64,000 nucleotides of DNA from Acanthamoeba castellanii str. Neff (lineage: Eukaryota > Discosea > Longamoebia > Acanthamoebidae): the NCBI RefSeq assembly GCF_000313135.1, contig NW_004457611.1:213074-277073 (forward strand), in the 5' to 3' direction. Below are positions 43,303-64,000 of the stretch, piece after piece. The notes beneath the pieces were generated by a model, which ran no database searches, was not told the origin of the DNA, and worked only from the letters and a program-made list of their open reading frames with translations. How positions within the stretch are numbered: the stretch's first letter is position 1; every line of letters begins with the position of its first letter. The translations under genes were made by a program, and so were the position numbers.

Positions 43303-44581
43303 ATGGCGAGAATGGGGCTTGTAGCGCTGCTGCTCGTGGCGATGGCGATGACCGTGCTGGCTGTGTGCCCCGCGAGGGTGCAGAAGCCGGCACCTGCCTT
43401 CACTGCTGACGCTGTTGTGGGCAGCGACTTCAAGTCCATCTCCCTTTCTGATTTCGTTGGTATACTACACCTCCACATCATCCGTCCTCCTCTTCAGTGT
43501 GTTTTATGAGTGGGAAGCACTCCTGAATCTATGCTTCCAATAATCCACAATTCGCACACTCACGCGTTATGACTCCATCTCCACCTTCTTGCGTTTGGTG
43601 GCTCAGGCAAGTACGTGGTGCTCTTCTTCTACCCCCTCGACTTCACCTTCGTCTGCCCCACCGGTACTGCCTGCCCTCGAACCCCCCCCCTCTACACGTT
43701 GCGTTGCCTTGCCTGCGCTAACCCGCCCGCCCCACCCCCTTTGCTCGACCCGACGATTACAGAGCTGACGGCGATGAGCGACCGCGTGGAGGAGTTCAAG
43801 AAGCTCAACGCCGAGGTCGTCGCTGTGTCCGTTGACTCCAAGGTGCTCGCCCTCGTTCCCATTCCCCTCACGACATAGCCAAGCACGGACAACTAACTGG
43901 CGTGTGTGTGTGTGTGTGTGTTGCGACGCCCGTCATTGCGCGAATCAGTTCTCCCACTTGGCGTGGACTAAGCTGCCCAGGTCGGAGGGCGGACTGGGCG
44001 AAATGCACATCCCCCTCGTCGCCGACATCACCAAGCAAATCTCGCGCGACTACGGCGTCCTGCTCGAGGTACGCCCGGGCGACTCCTTGACGTCGCATGA
44101 GGGAAAGTAACCGACACACACACACACGACACCAGGATGGACCGGACCAGGGCGTGGCCCTGCGCGGCATGTTTATCATCGACACCACGGGCGTGATCAG
44201 GCACATCACCATCAACGACTTGCCAGGTAGACACGCGCACACACCACAATGACACACATCATCATTCTACAATTCTACAATTGATCACAACCAAATGTTG
44301 TTGGTTGGTTGCGTGCGTGGATCAGTGGGTCGTAATGTGGATGAAACGCTGCGTTTGGTCAAGGCCTTCCAGCACACCGACAAGCACGGCGAGGTGTGCC
44401 CCATCAACTGGCAGCCCGGCCAGAAGACCGTACGGCCCCTCCCTCCAACAACACTACTGCTCTGTATGGCCATACAGCACCCTAATCAATCATGTCTTGC
44501 CTTTTTTTTTTTTTTTGTTCCTTGCAGATGAAGGCGTCACCGGAGGAGTCCAAGGAGTACTTCAAGGATATCCAGCTGTGA
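43303..44581 (+). CDS. Typical 2-Cys peroxiredoxin with signal peptide (PRDX4-like)
   Basis: Thiol peroxidase that reduces H2O2 and organic peroxides using thioredoxin-type donors. Seven exons in phase: 43303-43459, 43607-43663, 43763-43842, 43949-44068, 44136-44226, 44326-44429 and 44528-44581, giving 220 aa. The N-terminus [20 protein letters not shown] is a secretory signal peptide, so the product should act in the ER or outside the cell; there is no KDEL-type tail. The domain has [11 protein letters not shown] (peroxidatic Cys), the GGLGEM loop, [24 protein letters not shown] (resolving Cys) and the C-terminal YFKDI helix. GGLG plus YF marks it as a typical, overoxidation-sensitive 2-Cys enzyme. 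It diverges from the membrane lipase. Confidence 0.94.
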
Positions 44582-44957
44582 AAACTACCTTTGAAAGGTT
44601 GCAATCATAGTCAGCCCCCCCCCCGCCTCCAAACAGGCGTCTTCTCCAGGATGAAGGATCGGTTTCGGCGGTGCTCCTCGTCTTCCGCCTCCTCGTTGTC
44701 GCTTTCGTTCTTTTCCGCCCCCTCAGCTGCGTCTCGTCGTATTGCCCTCGGCCCTTCTTCCGTTGCGACAACGTCATGCGCCATGCGCCAATTCCGACAG
44801 ACCAGGACAAGGTTGTTTCCGTGGAAGTCGTTGAATTCTGGCAGGGATGGGGAGCAAACTTCCAGTAAATATACGTCACCAGCACGTTGCTAGAGAAACA
44901 GAAGAAGAGAGAGATTGCTCTGATTTCCGTCACGCAATCAAAACCATCATATCAACA
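44582..44957. other. Intergenic region
   Basis: About 375 bp between the peroxiredoxin stop and the ISCA1 start. A Ser-rich open frame in the first half has no support. No gene seen. Confidence 0.5.
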
Positions 44958-45413
44958 ATGTCGGTCGCGGGCACAGTCCGTGTAGTGCGAAAGCCCCTCA
45001 CCAGCAGATTCGCGGCCAAAGCGCCCATCACGCTCACGCCGGCAGCTGTTTCGCGGCTCCATTCGCTAATGGGAGGATCGAAGGACAAATATGAAGGTAT
45101 CCGATTGGATGTCAAGTCGCGAGGCTGCGGCGGCAACTCCTTCACCCTCGACTATGCCGAGAAAAAGGAGAGGACAGACGAAGTTGTAGAAGCGGATGGT
45201 ACCCCCCCCTCGAGATTTCTCCTGATTGATCGGGCTAATGGCGTGATGCTTGCTCCCAAAGCAGGCGTGAAAGTTTTTGTGGGGTCCAAAGCCCTCCTGC
45301 ACGTCATCGGAACCGAGATGGACTACGTGGAAGATGACCTCCAATCTGGCTTCGTGTTCAACAACCCGCAGGCCAAGTCTACCTGTGGATGTGGGGAATC
45401 CTTCACCTTGTAG
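44958..45413 (+). CDS. ISCA1: Iron-sulfur cluster assembly protein, A-type (ISCA1)
   Basis: A-type scaffold/carrier for late mitochondrial 4Fe-4S assembly. Two exons, 44958-45198 and 45265-45413, give 129 aa, the same length as animal ISCA1. The N-terminus SVAGTVRVVRKPLTSRFAAK looks like a mitochondrial presequence. The domain has ITLTPAAVSRLHSLM, LDVKSRGCGGNSFTLDYA (first Cys), GTEMDYVEDDL, FVFNNPQAKSTCGCGESF (CGC ligands) and ends at SFTL. The 66-nt intron (45199-45264) is a multiple of three and has no in-frame stop, so its retention would insert 22 residues in frame; comparison with the family says it is removed. Confidence 0.95.
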   Translation: MSVAGTVRVVRKPLTSRFAAKAPITLTPAAVSRLHSLMGGSKDKYEGIRLDVKSRGCGGNSFTLDYAEKKERTDEVVEADGTPPSRFLLIDRANGVMLAPKAGVKVFVGSKALLHVIGTEMDYVEDDLQSGFVFNNPQAKSTCGCGESFTL

Positions 45414-45589
45414 CCCGCCCTGTACCCCTTTCCTCATTATCTATCTCCATTCGCGAATGTAAATAATAAAATAACGAAAGCCTACGCGTTCTCGTCTGGC
45501 GTTGCACACAAGCGGGTAGAGAAGGAAGAAGGAGAAGAGATGAGCCGAGTGAAAGAAACAAGAGGAAGAAGTGACCAGGTTGTTGTTGT

Positions 45590-46904
45590 TTAGGAGGCCT
45601 GTGTGGGCGAGAAGCGAGAGACAAGACGCTCCCAGCTCTGCTCCAGCAGCTCGAGCTCCTTGATGTAGGGGTGCTTGGGCGTGCGCGCCTTCGCTTGGCT
45701 GTGAAGTGATGGAGAACGACATCATGAGCACTCGCGCTCGAGGGTGCACGTCACGCAGGAGCGAAGGAAGGGAAAAGGTGGTGTACTTGAGGTAGCGGTT
45801 GACCACTTCCTTGGGCTTGCCCATGTGCTGGTACAGCGCCACCAGGTTCACCAACGTGTCCACGTCATTGGGGTTCTACATCAACGAGGAAGAGAAAGTT
45901 GAGCATTCATGTACTGTGAAGATGGAGCACAAGCAAGTGCCAAGAGGTATGTAGTTGTACCTTCTCCATGGCCTGGAGGAGGAGCTTTTCGGCGTTCTTG
46001 GGCTCGTCGGGCTTGTCGAGCCTCTTGAGATGAACTGAGGCCAGGCCGTTGAGCAAGAGCGGCGTCGAGTTCCACTTCTCGGTGAGCTCTGTGAGGATGA
46101 AGAACGCCTCCTCCAGCTTCTCTCCACCCTGTGTTCACAGCGTGCAACGTTGGGTCAGCTCGCGTTGCAGGGCTGCAGAGACACCACCAAGCACAAACAC
46201 AAACACAGCACCACATCATCATCATCATCATGCACCACGTCCACGTAGAATAGTGGGAAAGAGGCAGCGGTACGAGGGCGATGTCAAGCCAGGCGGTGGC
46301 GAGTTGTGTAGCGGTGGCGTCATCGTCGATACCCTGCATGGTGCCGAGCTCCTTCTGCGCCAGGTCGAGTCTGTCGATCTGGATGAATGCTCGCACGAGC
46401 AGCGCACGCCTGTAACGTGTAAAAACGGCGATTGATGGATCAGGAGGCGAATGAGAGATTAAGAGCTTTCCTCTTACACAAGAATGCGCCATACCCCTCC
46501 AGCGATCTGGACTGATGGAGAGCCCTGAACACCTCGTCGTAGTTTTCCTCGTAGAAGGAAATCAACCCACTCACCAGCTGCACGACGTCATTGTTGACCA
46601 TGCGAGGATCGCTAGGCCAGCTCTTGATCGTGGTGAGCACGATGTCTTTGTTGCGCTCGCTGGAGAGATAGCTCGCGAGCGCCTTCACTGCCACGAGGGC
46701 CGCATTCGGGTTGCTGTCCTTGATTTCCTCGAGCACGATGTTGTAGTCGCCCTTGGCGATGTAGGAACGATAGATGATCACATCACGCTCCACCTTGTAT
46801 GCTTCGGGGAGGTGGTCCAGCGTGAGTCCTTCATTGATCGCCGCTTGGTAGTTGCCGATGAGGAACAAATTGCGAAGCTCGAACAGTGGATCCGTGTCGC
46901 CCAT
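45590..46904 (-). CDS. COPE: Coatomer subunit epsilon
   Basis: TPR-like subunit of the COPI B-subcomplex, needed for Golgi-to-ER and intra-Golgi vesicle coats. Five exons in phase: 46904-46495, 46409-46274, 46128-45961, 45875-45787 and 45698-45590, giving 303 aa (animals 308). Landmarks: MGDTDPLFELRNLFLIGNYQ, the helical repeats around LASYLSSERNKDIV, LDLAQKELGTMQGIDDDATA then TQLATAWLDIALGGEK, NGLASVHL, VDTLVNLVALYQHMGKP and the end HPYIKELELLEQSWERLVSR. It is divergent with the BEACH gene; the two start codons are 256 bp apart, so they probably share a promoter. Confidence 0.96.
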
Positions 46905-47160
46905 TATGAGTGAAGAAGTTAAGAGGAGGAAGAAGTAGAACCGACCGAGATGAACCTCCAATGCTTATCAATTCAACAGTTTTGTTCTTCTGGAGCGACC
47001 ACGTCAGCAAGCGGACTAGAGAAATGAATAGAGAAAATAGCATTTACAGAGAAGAAAACCGCCGCGTTGTGGCGCCGCTTATCCATCCGATCTGAGATCG
47101 CGATTCAACTGATTCTGGAAGAAGACCGGTTGCTCTTCGTCCCTTTTGCACCCACCAGGG
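46905..47160. promoter_or_regulatory. Shared upstream region of COPE and the BEACH gene
   Basis: 256 bp between two divergent ATGs. Candidate bidirectional promoter; no specific motif assigned. Confidence 0.45.
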
Positions 47161-61805
<14,645 letters not shown>

Positions 61806-61910
61806 TGGTCGTGTAGGCCCACCAACGCACAGCCCATAATCAACCAAGACACCTTGCATTTTTTATTGTAACATGTTGTGTGGGCTGATGTGTGAAAGCG
61901 CAGTGGTGGC

Positions 61911-63758
61911 TCAGGGCTTCTTGTGGATGGTGGTTGGCGTGAGGGAGGTCAGGCGGCCGTAGAACTCGACGGCGTAGTTGTCCGTCATGCCGGCCACAAA
62001 GTCGCAGATGTCGCGCTTCGCCCTCGCTTCCCACCTCCTCACCCTCTTCTGCAGCTCTTCTCTCCTCTTCAGGAGCACCGCATCACCATCACCATCATTC
62101 CTCACATTCTCCGCATCGAGTAGCGCCGCCAGCTCGGCCTTGGCCGCCGACACCTTCACCATCTTCTTGGTGAAGCGCGCCCGGCAGTCCGGCGGTAGCT
62201 TGTTGCCTTCGGGGTCGGCCCACAGCAGCCGGCAGAGCTCGCTGACCACGTGACGGCCGTTGGTCTCGAAGGCCTGCAGGACCGGGGTCTTGATGACGAA
62301 GAAGAAGGTGAAGTGCTTGAGCACCATCACCCGCTCGAGCGCCACGCGGTCCCAGGCCACCTCGCTCAGGCAGGCCGGCTCGCGGGGCACGATCGACACG
62401 CCGGCCATGAGAGTCTTGACCAGCTCCGACGTGAACGCCGTGCGGTAGCGCGCGTTCTCGGCCAGCTTCTTGGCATTCCTCTAGGTGGTCGCCGCAAAGT
62501 GAAAGTCGCACCTGGTCAAGTCGTCGTCCACCTCTTCTTTCTCTGGCTGTCGTCACTGCTCTCCTCCTCATCGCTGGACCTATCGTCGAAGGCTTTGCCC
62601 GGCGCAATTTTCCCGTTGGTGGGCTTTTTGGCTGTTACACAGCAAAGTTAAACGTGTTGCCATGCAACACTAGCATGGAAAAGGAGAAATTCACCTGAAA
62701 CATGGGCCAGGCCCATTGCGGCGATGTCCCGCAGCACTCGCCGTACGTCGGCCACGGTGAAGTCGGCCAATTGGTGGGCCTCGGGGTCGCTCCTGATCTT
62801 CTGCGCCACCTGCGCGGCCAGTTGGTGACTGCAGGCCAGCATGTCCATCACGCTCATGAAGCCGCCCTTGAGTGAGTCCTCCAGATCGGAGGTCGAGAAC
62901 GCAATGTCGTCAGCCGCGTCCATGATCGAGCACTCAATGGTTCTGATGCGGAATGTGGTTCAGTATAGACTAATGCCTCTATGCCCTTGTTGACATAGTG
63001 AATACCTGAGGGATCCGGGCAGTGCGTGTTTGCCGAGCACCTGTTGTCTGACGTGGCGCACGATCTTCCTCTCGGAGTGGTAGTAGCCCTTCTTGACCCG
63101 CGTGCCGTCTTCAGCCAGCTCGCCCAGCTCCTGGTCCTTCTTGATGATGGCCGCCAGCGCCCTATCACATTTGGTTATTTTATATTTATGTTTATATTTA
63201 TAAATTAAAATTGGACATATAGTTAATTAGTAAAAAACTAGAATGAATATGTAAATTATGATAATATGATGCGAACCTGCAAGTTAGGTTGAGGCCAAAG
63301 CCCTTGCGTTTCTTCTCGAGCCGGGCCAGGACGCGGAGGGTCTGGGCGTTGCCCTCGAACCCGCCCGCTTCGCGCATCCACTCATTCAATGCTCTCTCGC
63401 CGTTTCGGCCGAAGGGCGGGTGCCCAATGTCGTGCGCCAGTCCCGCCATGTTGAGCAGCCCCCGCGACAGGCCACTGTTGGCTTGGCAGGCGAGGGCCTG
63501 CGCGATCTGGGCCACCTCGAACGAGTGGGTCAGGCGGGTGCGAAACACGTCGGACTCAGAGGCGGGAAACAGCTGGGCTTTGTTGCGCAGCCGCCGAAGC
63601 GAAGCCGAGTGGAGCACCCGCGCGTAGTCGCGGTCGAAATCGTCCCGCCAGGCCGGATGCTGAAGCGGAAGCTGCGCTTCGTCTTCTTCGGCCAACAGCC
63701 GACTGCGATCTGCTGCGGTGTACAACTCGTTGAGAGGCTTGGTGGCGTCTGTTTCCAT
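61911..63758 (-). CDS. dGTPase-like HD-domain deoxynucleotide triphosphohydrolase
   Basis: Predicted to hydrolyse dNTP to deoxynucleoside plus triphosphate. Five exons in phase: 63758-63277, 63161-63006, 62942-62695, 62631-62532 and 62478-61911, giving 517 aa. The domain matches bacterial Dgt: DYARVLHSASLRRLRNKAQL, FRTRLTHSFEVAQIAQALAC (first His), GLAHDIGHPPFGRNGERALN (HD pair and following His) and MDAADDIAFSTSDLED (the distal Asp). The later half is helical (FVIKTPVLQAFETNGRHVV). It resembles Dgt more than SAMHD1, because of the HPPFGRNGE and RTRLTHSFEVAQI wording and no SAM domain. Exon 4 adds a Lys/acidic-Ser insert (DDRSSDEEESSDDSQRKK) expected to be a flexible, possibly phosphorylated loop. 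Bacterial origin is inference. Confidence 0.88.
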
Positions 63759-64000
63759 GGCTTAATGATGGTGATTTCACAAGACTAAAGATCTTAGGTT
63801 CGGCGATGCCTTGTCGCTTGCCTTCCAGGAAACCCTTGGCGTGCTTCCCTGAACCACCCAGGTTTCTCCCTCTGGTGGACAATTTTTATATTTATTTCGA
63901 AGAGAAAAGCTGTTTTCTTGTTATTTCTTTCAAGGCAGCTGTGTCGTGGCGGTGGTGTGGTGCTGCTGCAGTAACGACTGGAGGAGGTGCCGCGTGCAAC
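63759..64000. other. Upstream region of the dGTPase gene at window edge
   Basis: About 240 bp with no supported gene. It contains the dGTPase 5' flank. Confidence 0.5.

Noticed and set aside
44591..44893. Ser-rich small protein after the peroxiredoxin
   Set aside because: Low-complexity frame in the 3' flank with no splice or similarity support.
61911..63758. SAMHD1 orthologue
   Set aside because: No SAM domain, and the HD motifs read like bacterial Dgt.

Overview
The window is nuclear DNA of a GC-rich, intron-dense protist. I infer an amoebozoan, most likely Acanthamoeba or a close relative. The reasons are strongly GC3-biased codons, many short (mostly about 60-150 nt) spliceosomal introns whose donors very often read G|GTACG or G|GTGCG, closely packed genes on both strands, (CA)n and CACGAC-type tracts in introns, and gene content (LvsA/WDFY3-type BEACH protein, WASH complex subunit, DCP2, RPB2, coatomer epsilon). 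Because genes are split into many exons, most are given here as one span; exon coordinates that I could phase by hand are in the evidence.

Left part (1-16600): a truncated ABCD-type ABC transporter (minus); a disordered K/E/S-rich protein (plus); WASH subunit CCDC53/WASHC3 (plus); SUMO E2 UBC9 (minus); a tRNA-Phe (minus); the complete 12-exon RNA polymerase II subunit RPB2 (minus, 1196 aa by my splicing); an island of about 0.8 kb with unusual composition; and a Q/H/S-rich unknown (plus).

Middle (17112-36932): the most notable locus is one intron-rich reading path that encodes, in order, PabA glutaminase, PabB aminodeoxychorismate synthase, FolC dihydrofolate/folylpolyglutamate synthase and PabC aminodeoxychorismate lyase. 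That would be a four-domain folate enzyme covering chorismate to pABA plus the later glutamate-adding steps. After it come DCP2 (plus), a PH/coiled-coil protein (minus), glucose-6-phosphate dehydrogenase (plus, 514 aa), a GATA-type zinc-finger protein (plus) and mitochondrial enoyl-CoA hydratase (plus, 302 aa).

Right part (36933-64000): a Lys-rich unknown broken by a 963-nt assembly gap; a polytopic membrane protein with a C-terminal class 3 lipase domain (minus); a signal-peptide 2-Cys peroxiredoxin (plus); ISCA1-type Fe-S scaffold (plus); coatomer epsilon (minus); a 14.6-kb BEACH/WD40 gene (plus); and a bacterial-type dGTPase-like HD hydrolase (minus). Several genes form divergent pairs with short shared upstream regions: coatomer epsilon/BEACH 256 bp, PH protein/G6PD 296 bp, lipase/peroxiredoxin about 410 bp, ABCD/unknown about 535 bp.

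I see no mobile element, CRISPR array or prokaryotic operon. Several genes show apparent single frame breaks, mostly in homopolymer or low-complexity tracts, which may be assembly indels or unrecognised small introns.
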